From NCBI GenBank assembly GCA_014379625.1, contig JACMLJ010000076.1:1-62465 (forward strand): a stretch of DNA of 62,465 nucleotides, given 5' to 3'. The position numbers and the translations under genes were made by a program. A model generated the notes under the pieces. That model had not been told where the DNA came from. It saw only the letters and a program-made list of their open reading frames with translations, and searched no databases. The DNA comes from Ferruginibacter sp. GTDB taxonomy: Bacteria > Bacteroidota > Bacteroidia > Chitinophagales > Chitinophagaceae. This document shows, in pieces, positions 8,178-17,039 of this stretch (its first letter is position 1; every line of letters starts with the position of its first letter).

Positions 8178-9566
8178 CTATTGCTCAAAAGCCCCGATAT
8201 CCCTTGCTTTTCCATTTGGGCGCTTCTTTCCATTGATATCGGCGGGTTGCGCAACATTACCGCCCCCGGTATTAAGCCCGGGGCTTCCTTTCGCTAAACG
8301 AAAATCCCCCCTGGTTGGGTCGGCCTGGATATCGATAAACAAAGGGTCGGCAACAATATCATGTGCGCCTTTAAAAACTTTCTGTTCAGCGGGGTAAAGG
8401 TTGTAATCCCATCGTATATTGGTGTTCCGGCTATCGGAAGTTACTTTACCACCAGGGCGCGGAACAATGATATTATTCTGGATCACCACATCTTCGGAAG
8501 CGTTGGGAAACAGTTCCTGGTAACCTACTATACTCCCATTCCAATATGTGGTATTATTGATGATATCCACGTGTTTGGTGCGGAATACATGGATACCGGA
8601 GCCACCGTTGTAGGCGCTTAGGTTATTAGCGATGAGGGCACGGGCTTTCCATTCCGGACGGGATGGTTTATTTTCGGCTGTTTTAGCGGGTGTATTTGCA
8701 GTATCTTTTGTTTGATTTGAATTGGTTTTAACCACCGCGTCGGCATTGGGATTGGTGGCGCCATTTCTTTTAAGGTCGGTTACGTCCAGTAATATGCCAT
8801 TGCCATCACTTAATTTTCCAATTGTTTCCCAGGGTACAAGGGTTTTGTTGTTCCATACATAATTGCGCTGTATGATGATGTGGTAACCCGGCGCATCATC
8901 AAAAGCCCAGTTATTTAATGTAGTTATACCCGATCCGCCGTATCGCATAAACCAGCTATTTTCAAACACTTTACAATCTTCAATGGTGAGATAATCCATT
9001 TCAAGGCCAACAATTCCGCCACCGGCACATTTAGATACGTTGCATTTGCGTACTACCAAATGATGGGGCTTTTCCGTTGCTGCTCTTTTGCGGCCTTCGA
9101 ACACAATCCCATTGGCATTGTAAAACGGATCGGCAGGCTTTTTTTTGGCATCTTCAAGGGCTTTCAGTAAAACGATTGAATCATTGTTTCCTATTACCGT
9201 CAACCCTTCTAAAATATGGTAGGAGCCGGTAATTTGAATGGCCGCCCAGGCGCCGCCTGGACGTATTACGGGGTTATTTCCTGGCATGGCTTTCCAGGTG
9301 ATCCATGCACCGGCCCGCCCAGAACAGGTAATACTGAGCGTTGCGCTCCCACTTGTTTTTTCGGTACCCACATACACACCATTTGCGATCAATACCACAT
9401 CCCCGGGCTGCACCAGGCTTTCTGCTTTTTGCAAGGTACGGAGAGGGGTTTCCGCAGACTTGCCGTTGCTGGCATCGTTGCCGGATGGGGAAACATACCA
9501 GTCGGTAGCCAAAACAGTAATGCTGGATGAAATAAAGAGGAAGAGAATAAAAAGTTTTTGTTTCAT
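8178..9566 (-). CDS. Secreted right-handed parallel beta-helix protein (probable polysaccharide lyase/hydrolase)
   Basis: 462 aa with a signal peptide (MKQKLFILFLFISSSITVLA). It starts with the common beta-helix entry DWYVSPSGNDASNGKSAETP and continues with repeated N-rich coils such as VRKCNVSKCAGGGIVGLEMDY, IIIQRNYVWNN, and ALIANNLSAYNGGSGIHVF, ending in GSPGLNTGGG...DIGAFEQ, a typical C-cap. Beta-helix enzymes include PL1, PL9 and GH28 families that act on pectin or other uronates; I cannot assign a family or catalytic residues. It is clearly paralogous to the N-terminal part of the T9SS protein at 50.5 kb. It differs by an internal low-complexity Asn/Thr/Lys-rich insert of about 35 residues (around 270-305) and by the absence of a T9SS tail. 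Confidence 0.8.
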   Translation of the reverse strand: MKQKLFILFLFISSSITVLATDWYVSPSGNDASNGKSAETPLRTLQKAESLVQPGDVVLIANGVYVGTEKTSGSATLSITCSGRAGAWITWKAMPGNNPVIRPGGAWAAIQITGSYHILEGLTVIGNNDSIVLLKALEDAKKKPADPFYNANGIVFEGRKRAATEKPHHLVVRKCNVSKCAGGGIVGLEMDYLTIEDCKVFENSWFMRYGGSGITTLNNWAFDDAPGYHIIIQRNYVWNNKTLVPWETIGKLSDGNGILLDVTDLKRNGATNPNADAVVKTNSNQTKDTANTPAKTAENKPSRPEWKARALIANNLSAYNGGSGIHVFRTKHVDIINNTTYWNGSIVGYQELFPNASEDVVIQNNIIVPRPGGKVTSDSRNTNIRWDYNLYPAEQKVFKGAHDIVADPLFIDIQADPTRGDFRLAKGSPGLNTGGGNVAQPADINGKKRPNGKARDIGAFEQ

Positions 9567-9612
9567 AAAAATTATTAATGAATGAATAATGAAGTTTTAA
9601 AATTTCAGATGA

Positions 9613-11517
9613 TCAGTTGATAAGCAGGAACCCTTTCGCCTGAAGAATCTTATCCCCGTAAGTATAATCTTCATCACCAAAATTTACCACTGCTTTTTTA
9701 CCGGATGAAAAAACCGTTTCCTGCACTTTATGATCTGCCGTAACAAAACGATGGGATATCAATTCATCGTAGCCAATTTGTTGCAACCAGGGGCAAACGT
9801 TATGGTAACTTTCAATAAACGTATTTTTATATTTTTCCCAAAGGCTGCGATCCAGGCTCCATAATGGTGCGGTGCCATACAATATATTGAACAGGTCTTT
9901 CTTCCACCAGATTTCCGGTGCGCTTTGATTGCCATCTTCCCATCGCCAGGACGATACGATCGCATCATGATAAATTAATTCAAACAGGGGAACCCTCAAA
10001 TATTCACTTACACCATATTTAAGGTATTTATTGTGGGCTACCCTTGTTCCAATCATTGCCGATGGCCGTGCATTATTACTCCAGTCACCTGCTGCGTAAA
10101 TGGTCGCCCTATTTTTTGGGTTACCGCTCCACAACGGGCCTTGCAGTGTCATCATACCATGGTTATAAATGCTGGATGAGCCTGTAAAATCAGCGCCCCA
10201 TTCCCCGCCCTGGTAAGTATTGTATTTATCTTCTATGAACTTAAAGTTTTTCACGATTTCTTCGGCAAATTGCTGACGCGTAAGCGGATGTTCGGTGGAA
10301 TAACATTCAAATAAACCATTGGCCTGGTACACATCCAGGAAGTAAGATTCATGCGGAAATTCTTTCAGTTCCCGTTCTATTCTTTTTGTCATTTCAGGAC
10401 GGATGACGGATGGGCAACTGGTATGTCCAAATTGATTTGAATAGGTTTTGCCTGTTTTGGCACGGGTTACCAGTTGATTAAACAACCCGGGATAACTGGT
10501 ACGTGAAAAACGCATGGGGCCTGTTTCATCGAAATTGCGCATAATGGTGTCCGGCAGTTTCAGGTCGCTAAACAACTCATAAACACCCGAAGCATACCCA
10601 ATTTCTTTCAGCCGGATATCATACCCTGTTTCAGGATAAGGAACATGGTTGGCATCCCAAAGAATAAAGGCTTTACCGATGCCGGCTGATTTCATCTCTT
10701 TGGCGAAATTCACTTCCCGTGCATTATCCCAAACATAGATATGAGGGCTGCCGATCATTTTTTCGATAGCAGGAAAACGATTTTGCTTTTCCTTTAAAGT
10801 GATCACCTTGTTTTTCTTCCAGGCATATTTTCTATAAGTTTTGCACTGGGCGGTATACCCCCCTTTATCGAAGAAATGATAGCTTAGTTTGCGGGTATAA
10901 CCGAAATTTCCCTTGGTTGGGTACCAAACCGGTTCAAATATTACGAAGCCATTTTCACGTTTTGTTCGAAATGTTGCATCATAAGGCGTTTCCAAAATGG
11001 CCATATAGCCGGTTTTGAACTGATCATCCGTTACGCCCATCCAGGGCATCACCATGCCCCCGCCGCAATAAAAAATCCTTTCATTGTTCATCGTGTATGC
11101 TTTATCATCCACCGGGAGCAACAAACCTTCGGCATCCGTCATTAGTACATAATGGTTTTTATTGGGAGCGGCAAACGCCGAGGGGAAAGCGAGGTCTTCA
11201 AAAGGCATTTGCCCGTTGCCGGTTAAACTTACTTCGAGCACTGAGGTTGCTGTTAACGTAAAATTTACTTCGATCACGTACTTTCCCGTAAAACCAACGA
11301 TCAATGAACTGCCTTTTTGAGTAACACTACCCACGTTCAACTGATCTTTGTATGCCAACTGTTGCCATAACTTATTGCAGCGTTTATCCCTTACGGTAAG
11401 CAATGCGGTTTTATCATTGAATTGTATTTCCAGGCTTGCATTGGAAATTGTCCAGACTTTGCTATAGGCCGTCATTGAAAAAAGCGCCGGCAATAAGAAT
11501 AAAATAATTTTTTTCAT
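9613..11517 (-). CDS. GH101/DUF5696-like putative glycoside hydrolase
   Basis: 634 aa with a signal peptide (MKKIILFLLPALFSMTAYSK). An N-terminal beta-sandwich (~20-230) precedes a barrel (~255-560) and a small C-terminal beta domain. The motif SYFLDVYQANGLFECYS around 391-407 and QGGEWGADF around 436-444 are arranged like the nucleophile (YVDVWGNG-type Asp) and the acid/base (EWGGE-type Glu) of GH101 endo-alpha-N-acetylgalactosaminidases and their uncharacterised DUF5696 relatives; here these would be Asp395 and Glu439. Substrate is unknown, but an alpha-linked galactose-configured sugar is a reasonable guess. It lies 46 bp upstream of the beta-helix gene, most likely in the same transcript. 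Confidence 0.65.
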   Translation of the reverse strand: MKKIILFLLPALFSMTAYSKVWTISNASLEIQFNDKTALLTVRDKRCNKLWQQLAYKDQLNVGSVTQKGSSLIVGFTGKYVIEVNFTLTATSVLEVSLTGNGQMPFEDLAFPSAFAAPNKNHYVLMTDAEGLLLPVDDKAYTMNNERIFYCGGGMVMPWMGVTDDQFKTGYMAILETPYDATFRTKRENGFVIFEPVWYPTKGNFGYTRKLSYHFFDKGGYTAQCKTYRKYAWKKNKVITLKEKQNRFPAIEKMIGSPHIYVWDNAREVNFAKEMKSAGIGKAFILWDANHVPYPETGYDIRLKEIGYASGVYELFSDLKLPDTIMRNFDETGPMRFSRTSYPGLFNQLVTRAKTGKTYSNQFGHTSCPSVIRPEMTKRIERELKEFPHESYFLDVYQANGLFECYSTEHPLTRQQFAEEIVKNFKFIEDKYNTYQGGEWGADFTGSSSIYNHGMMTLQGPLWSGNPKNRATIYAAGDWSNNARPSAMIGTRVAHNKYLKYGVSEYLRVPLFELIYHDAIVSSWRWEDGNQSAPEIWWKKDLFNILYGTAPLWSLDRSLWEKYKNTFIESYHNVCPWLQQIGYDELISHRFVTADHKVQETVFSSGKKAVVNFGDEDYTYGDKILQAKGFLLIN

Positions 11518-12174
11518 GATGGTTTTTTGCCAGGTAAATGCAGGTTGTTTTATTTATTGAGAAGCATTTGATTATTTATTACAGATGAATAGCCAACGAG
11601 CCTTTTTTCCATTCATTTTAATATCATTGCTGTGATTTTCAACCAGGGGATTGGATCATCAAACAGTATATCAAAGTTGGTATCCGACAGGGTTGGGGAT
11701 TGGGGGAGCTGTTTGATTTTTTAGCAAGGGAATGTTGCGCCATAGCGCCAGACAAAGGAATCACCAACAGGTTTTTCATATAACTTTTTATAAATACTTA
11801 CCATTAAAATTAATTCCAACTCAACTTTTTTATCGCAGCGAAATAGCGGCATACCTGGTTTTTCCGGTGGCTATTTAACTAGTGCAGGCAATCAAATAAT
11901 CGTTTGAAAAGTGAGGGGCTTGCAAAACCCGGCGCTTGCATTGAATGACGCAGAAACGGCCTTTAACCCTAAGAAAGAACACCGAATAAAAATTTTCCCG
12001 CAAACTTCGCTGGCTTTACCAGGACAGATAATGCAGGTACGCATTTTTTTAGAAATATGCAAACCAATAGGGCTGGACCCAATATTGCGGGCAGGCAGTT
12101 AAATAATGCTAATAAATGGAGGATCGGTTTTTGACCCGATAGCTATATGCCTATGGATGGCAGATAAACTATTT
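11518..12174. other. Intergenic region, no recognisable gene
   Basis: This 657-bp stretch between two secreted hydrolase genes contains only short chance frames (the longest about 63 codons on the plus strand, with no signal or domain). It probably holds the promoter of the gene starting at 11517 and the 3' end of the GH30 transcript, but I could not pick out either with confidence. Confidence 0.45.
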
Positions 12175-13587
12175 TTATTTCGCTTCTACAATAAAAGTAT
12201 TAAACGATTCAGCCTTCACAATCGGGTTTATTAAGTTGTTGCCCACTTTAATCCGTAACGTTTCATCCTTTTTACTTTCGTTGTAACAAATGATAACGAT
12301 GCTTTTATCCGTGTTCATAAATGCCAGGAGGTTTGCATCTCCGCCGGAGGTTTGCAACCGTTTTGCGCCGGCATTTACATAATGGCTTACCTGCTTCATC
12401 AGGTAATACTCAAAATTGTATTGAAAGGTTTTATTGGCAGTATCCACGCTGATCAAAGAATTCTGTTTCCATCCCCAGGTGCTGATGCCCCCTTTTTTTA
12501 AAGACGTGTTCCAGTACATATACGCATTGGCGCCATTGCTTAAATAGTGTTTCATTAAACCCCAGGTATATACGCAATAGGCCCAGTTGTTATTGCCATC
12601 ACCGCATTCCTGCTCAGTCTGATAAATCCTGAGCGCCGGATAACGCTGGTGGATACCTGCAATAGCATCCTTCCCCGCCCATTGAAGACCTATGCCTTTA
12701 ATATATTGATTGATTTGTTTGTTGCTTAAAATACTGTCTGCCAGTTTTTCATTGGAACTATTCATGGTTCCAAAAAACACGGCTACCTTACTGGCTGCCA
12801 TTTTCGGAGCCAGGTAATGAATAAATTTTCCGAGCCCCTTTGCGGTCCAGGTGCAACTGGGGAATATCTGGGCAGCTTTAAATTCATTTTGCGGCATTAC
12901 CATGTGTATCCGTATATCCTGTTGTTGATACGCCTTTATAAACTTGTCAAAATATAAGGCATAGGCTTTAAAGTATTTATCTTCCTGAATAAACATATCA
13001 GTTTCCTCATTGCCTTCCTGCACGGGCTTCAAATCATTATACCCGGCTTTGGAGCTTTTTAATGCATAGTGTTTATTGTATTTCATCCATGCTGGTGACG
13101 ACCAGGGCGATGCCCAGATTTTTAAAGCAGGGCGCTGCCGTTGCGCACTTTTAATAAAGGGTATCAACGTTTTCAAATCATTGGCAATACTGAAATTTTT
13201 CATTTCAAAATCGCCATCTGTTTCATTATAAGAATACCAGTGAGGGGAAAAATCGTTGGCGCCAACCGGCATCCTGCAAATGTTGAAATTTGCGCCAACA
13301 CCCGGTGCAAACAGTTCCCTGAAAATAGCGTTCCTGTCGTTTTTGCTTAATACACTCAATGAAGTCCATCCCAGTTCATTAAAGCAGGTCCCAAAACCCT
13401 CGATGGTTTGTAGCGGCTTATCCAATTGAACTTCTATATCGAAGCCAGGGGACAATGGCATTGTTGTTAACCCTTTTTTTACCTCCCATTGCGCCGCTGC
13501 TGAAGTGGATACCCAGGTTACTTTTTCCTGTGAACAGAGGGAAAAAACGAGCATTGATAATACAATGGAAATTGTAATTTTTTTCAT
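12175..13587 (-). CDS. GH30 glycoside hydrolase
   Basis: 470 aa from the ATG at 13587, which opens a signal peptide (MKKITISIVLSMLVFSLCSQ); an upstream ATG adds five residues. The protein has the GH30 layout: a short N-terminal beta strand, a TIM barrel (QTIEGFGTCFNELGW near 60-74, ICRMPVGANDFS, LKIWASPWSSPAWMK) and a C-terminal beta-sandwich. The acid/base is Glu235 (MPQNEF) and the nucleophile Glu325 (IYQTEQECGD). Bacteroidota GH30 enzymes include beta-glucosidases, beta-1,6-glucanases, glucuronoxylanases and beta-xylosidases. I see no basis to choose, though the GH11-like neighbour makes a xylan role possible. It is 188 bp downstream of the next clan GH-A gene. Confidence 0.92.
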   Translation of the reverse strand: MKKITISIVLSMLVFSLCSQEKVTWVSTSAAAQWEVKKGLTTMPLSPGFDIEVQLDKPLQTIEGFGTCFNELGWTSLSVLSKNDRNAIFRELFAPGVGANFNICRMPVGANDFSPHWYSYNETDGDFEMKNFSIANDLKTLIPFIKSAQRQRPALKIWASPWSSPAWMKYNKHYALKSSKAGYNDLKPVQEGNEETDMFIQEDKYFKAYALYFDKFIKAYQQQDIRIHMVMPQNEFKAAQIFPSCTWTAKGLGKFIHYLAPKMAASKVAVFFGTMNSSNEKLADSILSNKQINQYIKGIGLQWAGKDAIAGIHQRYPALRIYQTEQECGDGNNNWAYCVYTWGLMKHYLSNGANAYMYWNTSLKKGGISTWGWKQNSLISVDTANKTFQYNFEYYLMKQVSHYVNAGAKRLQTSGGDANLLAFMNTDKSIVIICYNESKKDETLRIKVGNNLINPIVKAESFNTFIVEAK

Positions 13588-13774
13588 GATATTGTGATCC
13601 AATAAGGACTATTTATTTTACTTATTATTTTATTTAAAAGCCACCAGCTTAATTATTTTACTTCTAAAAGCGCCGGTTAAAGGCCGGTTTATCCCAACAG
13701 ACATTAAAAAATTCACCGGAAATTTTTCCCGGATCCTTCAGTTCCATATTTTTTTCTATTCGTTTTAAAACCCC

Positions 13775-15277
13775 TTACTCAATTACACCCAGATCCCCAT
13801 TGTTCAAAACATTCGTTGTTACAATGCTGATGCTTTCAGGCTGAAGTAGCATATTTTTCAATTTTCCCTCGTCTTTATAATTTTTTACAGGATTAAGTTG
13901 AAAGTTATCCCCTTTCAACAAAGTTTCGGTTACCTCGTAAAAATAAAATGCCTGTTTTTTACTTCCATTATCAACGGTAACATTTACAGTAACCGCTTCT
14001 TTACGGTTGTTCACCATCAATATTGATAATTGACCATCGCTGTTTTTATAAGCAGTGGCCACAATACCTTCTGGTTGTGGATCCATTTTAACGGACAGCA
14101 CCGAAGCGTATTTTCCCATAAAACGCGACAGCATGGCAAAACCGTAATAAGCTTCATTTTCCGTTGTTACTTCCTTTGAATATGTTTTTGTTGGCAGGTC
14201 GTAGGTCTTCACCAGTTGCCACTGGCCATCCATATCGCCACGGTTGGTGAAGCTCCAGCGGTTAAACCCGTCCACGCCCAGGTTCATGCAGAGCGCCACA
14301 TCTGATGCATTGGAAAGTGCGGCTTTAAAAGTTTTGGGGCCTTGATTGTCTGCTCCCCAACCCAGGTCCATATTGCCAAATTCCGTGAGAAAAAAAGGTT
14401 TGTTTTTCGTTCTTGCATATTTTACCCAATCGCCGATAACCTGTTCCCCATTATTTTTGTTATACAAACCGAAATAGGAATGAATATCGAAGGCCCCCAG
14501 GTATTGATCGAAATCAATTTTTGCAGGTTCACAGGGGGGCAGGCTTACCCAATCGGGCCCTGAAAGGGGTATCTTAATTCCCTGCTTAGTGAACGTTTCT
14601 TGTAATTTTTTCCAGGCATCTGTAATGGTTGCCGGTGTATGGCTTCCACCGCTCCACCAATATCCCCATGGGCCACCGGGAGGTTCATTTGTCATGCAGA
14701 AATATTTTATGCAGGTATATTTTTTTGTTTCAGTAAGATATTTAAGCAATGTTGCGATTCCATTTGCAAAATCATCAACAGATTTTGGCGCACTTAATAA
14801 TGGATGCACCCCAGGATGGGCATTCCATGCAACATGGCCCCACATCTGCTGCAGGAAAACATCGGCATGGTTGGCTTCGCACCAATCCAGTATGCGGTAC
14901 AAGGCCTGCATTTCATCGTTCTTCCAGTCAAAAATATTCCGGCCTGGTTCGTACATGTGCTGGCTAAGTTCCACTCGTACGAAATCCAGTCCCAGCCATT
15001 TTGCATGTTGATACAACTGGCCCCATGTTGCTGTATCGCCCAAAGGAGGGTTGCCTGCATAAGCGCTGCCGCGTGGGTTGATGTGCCGCACCGGGTAATC
15101 GTACTTTTCATTATCCAGGGGGATATCCTTAATGAGTGCATGCCAGGATGCACCGAGCCCGCCTTTCATTTGGTGGATAATGTTGCCTGCATCTACCCGC
15201 AAGTCCAGTTTTGTGTTTTGTGCCGGTAAGGAAATTACTGAACCAGACAGGGTGGCCAACAGGAATAGCTTTTTCAT
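13775..15277 (-). CDS. Secreted clan GH-A glycoside hydrolase (GH5/GH30/GH39-like)
   Basis: 500 aa with a signal peptide (MKKLFLLATLSGSVISLPAQ). A (beta/alpha)8 barrel spans about 30-370, with Glu198 in CMTNEPPGGPW as the general acid and Glu299 in FFLTEFGNMD as the nucleophile, the standard clan GH-A pair at the ends of strands 4 and 7. A C-terminal beta domain (~400-500) contains GIVATAYKNSDGQLSILMVN. The fold resembles GH5, GH30 and GH39 members, and the exact family cannot be fixed by eye. It is secreted, retaining in mechanism by family logic, and likely acts on a beta-linked backbone or side chain. It probably forms a two-gene unit with the GH30 gene downstream. Confidence 0.78.
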   Translation of the reverse strand: MKKLFLLATLSGSVISLPAQNTKLDLRVDAGNIIHQMKGGLGASWHALIKDIPLDNEKYDYPVRHINPRGSAYAGNPPLGDTATWGQLYQHAKWLGLDFVRVELSQHMYEPGRNIFDWKNDEMQALYRILDWCEANHADVFLQQMWGHVAWNAHPGVHPLLSAPKSVDDFANGIATLLKYLTETKKYTCIKYFCMTNEPPGGPWGYWWSGGSHTPATITDAWKKLQETFTKQGIKIPLSGPDWVSLPPCEPAKIDFDQYLGAFDIHSYFGLYNKNNGEQVIGDWVKYARTKNKPFFLTEFGNMDLGWGADNQGPKTFKAALSNASDVALCMNLGVDGFNRWSFTNRGDMDGQWQLVKTYDLPTKTYSKEVTTENEAYYGFAMLSRFMGKYASVLSVKMDPQPEGIVATAYKNSDGQLSILMVNNRKEAVTVNVTVDNGSKKQAFYFYEVTETLLKGDNFQLNPVKNYKDEGKLKNMLLQPESISIVTTNVLNNGDLGVIE

Positions 15278-16090
15278 TTTTTATATCGTCTTTTTTTTGA
15301 CTGTTGAAGTAAATTCTATCTAAATACAAAAATTACCTGTTAAAACAAAAGCTATTTATTTCAATCCCAATCCTGCGTTCTTACAGGTATGGTTTTCCAA
15401 CGCCGCTTCCCGGATCCGGGTAGACCCTGTTTACCCCTTTTATAAAAGTTTTGCTCCACTAAATCCCGATACGGCTTTGCTTTTTATTGTCAATAATATA
15501 CTGCCATTTTCTTAAGGCGCTATTCATCGTTCACATCCTCACACCTGTTTGTGAGCATGCCTGCATATTAATAATTTATTCACCAGGTACACCGGCAACC
15601 TTCCATTTAAGGTCGGCTTACATCAGGCAGAAAAAAAACCACCAGGGAAGAATCTCCGGTGGGTGTCTCTAACGATTGCTGAATGCTTAAAAAGATAGGA
15701 AGGTCAGCGATATGACCGGTTTAAAAAAATATATTCGATACACAAAATTAACAGGCGCTAAGGCGAACAAAGCAAACAAGTTCGCGGCTCTAATCCGGCG
15801 GTCCCAATTTCAAATTTTCATAAGCAGTAGCATATAGACAGGGGACTGGAGCCTATATACTTTTTTCCCCGGCGCTAGCCCAGTAGCCTCAACGCTTTGA
15901 GGGTTTCACATTCCGTGCAGGGATTATTTTAAGAAAGATAAAATCTGCTAAAAAATAATTATGATAGCTGCATAGTTATATAGAACAGACAGGCATATTT
16001 GATTTTCAACGGGGCTATCCTTTATTTGTATCCGCCGATGTAGATAATTTAATGACTATAAAGATGATTATGTTATTAATTATGAAATTT
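15278..16090. other. Intergenic region carrying a transcription terminator
   Basis: An 813-bp stretch without a supportable gene. It holds a hairpin plus T-tract at 15631-15662 (separate entry), which divides it into a long 3' trailer for the SusCD operon (15663-16090) and the presumed promoter region for the clan GH-A gene (15278-15630). Short plus-strand frames up to 61 codons look random. Confidence 0.5.
15631..15662 (-). terminator. Rho-independent-type terminator of the SusCD operon
   Basis: On the minus strand the stem CCACC(GGA)...(TCC)CTGGTGG is followed by a run of eight T (AAAAAAAA at 15631-15638 on the plus strand). It lies about 430 bp beyond the stop of the PKD lipoprotein gene, the last gene of the 26.7-16.1 kb set, so it would end that transcript. 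Confidence 0.65.
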
Positions 16091-16930
16091 CTATGGAATT
16101 GCGACAGAGCTTGTTTTCACCGATATAGTACCTGTAATACCAATGGCAGTTAAAGTAACAGTATAATTTCCGCCGGCTGAATATTTATGGGTAGCTGAAG
16201 CGGTAGCTAATACAGGGGTACCATCACCAAAATCCCATGAATAAGCGGTGCCGTTTAAAGAAGTATTAATAAAGCTGGCAGTCTTATAGGGGCCATCAAC
16301 AAAAGATGAAAAATTTGAAGTAGGCAATATAACGGAAGCTGGGTCAATAAAAATTACTGTCAGTTTTTTTAGCGAATCCACCTTTACGCCGGGGCTGTTG
16401 ATGCCCACCGCGATGGCATATCTTTTTTTAGGGAAATTGATAGCGCTGTTGGTCATGAAAGTCAAATCAATACTTAAATTAAAACTTGCAAGGGTACTAT
16501 CGCCGGATAGCAATACCGAGGTGGGCAGCGTATATTTTGTCGGCAATACTTCAGTTGTTAGTAATGGGTCGGCAGCCACCGAAAATTTACCGGCGGCAAT
16601 CAATTTGTTAATGGTATCCGTATTTGTTATAATATTTACAGGGATGCTGCCCGACCTGTTAACCCCGGACCGGGTTACACTCAATGGAATATCAAATTTG
16701 CTGCTGGCCTTATCTGCCAGGTACCTATAACTTAAACCTTCCATCGTAGGCGTTATCGTAAATATACCATTAGCCCCGGCCCCTCCCGTAGCTATTCCCG
16801 CTGCAGGCATATAAATAGATTCTTCATACGGAAAATCTACATTTTCTTTATAGGTACAGGAAGCAAGCGAGGAAGCAAATCCTGCAACTATTATCAAAGT
16901 TTTTGCGCAGCTTAAAAAATTATATTTCAT
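16091..16930 (-). CDS. Surface lipoprotein with DUF1735-like and PKD domains (SusE/F-like glycan binder)
   Basis: 279 aa lipoprotein; the signal MKYNFLSCAKTLIIVAGFASSLASC ends in a lipobox Cys near residue 25. Residues ~40-200 resemble the DUF1735/BT_3987-type N-terminal Ig-like domain (SIYMPAAG, FDIPLSVTRSG, YAIAVGINSPG) that precedes binding or catalytic modules in PUL surface proteins. The last ~75 residues are a PKD fold (YSWDFGDGTP, HKYSAGGNYTVTLTAIG). No catalytic domain follows, so a glycan-binding or scaffold role beside SusC/D is most likely. It is the last gene of the SusCDCD set, 109 bp after the second SusD. Note that its C-terminus ends right after the PKD domain, which is short compared with SusE/SusF. 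Confidence 0.78.
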   Translation of the reverse strand: MKYNFLSCAKTLIIVAGFASSLASCTYKENVDFPYEESIYMPAAGIATGGAGANGIFTITPTMEGLSYRYLADKASSKFDIPLSVTRSGVNRSGSIPVNIITNTDTINKLIAAGKFSVAADPLLTTEVLPTKYTLPTSVLLSGDSTLASFNLSIDLTFMTNSAINFPKKRYAIAVGINSPGVKVDSLKKLTVIFIDPASVILPTSNFSSFVDGPYKTASFINTSLNGTAYSWDFGDGTPVLATASATHKYSAGGNYTVTLTAIGITGTISVKTSSVAIP

Positions 16931-17039
16931 ATTTCAAGAATTTTAGTTGATCTTTTTGGGTTCCTGTGAAAACAATCAAATTTACCATACCGGATAGGTT
17001 ATCCTTACCCTGGCCTGTCTTAAAGACTATTTTACTTTT

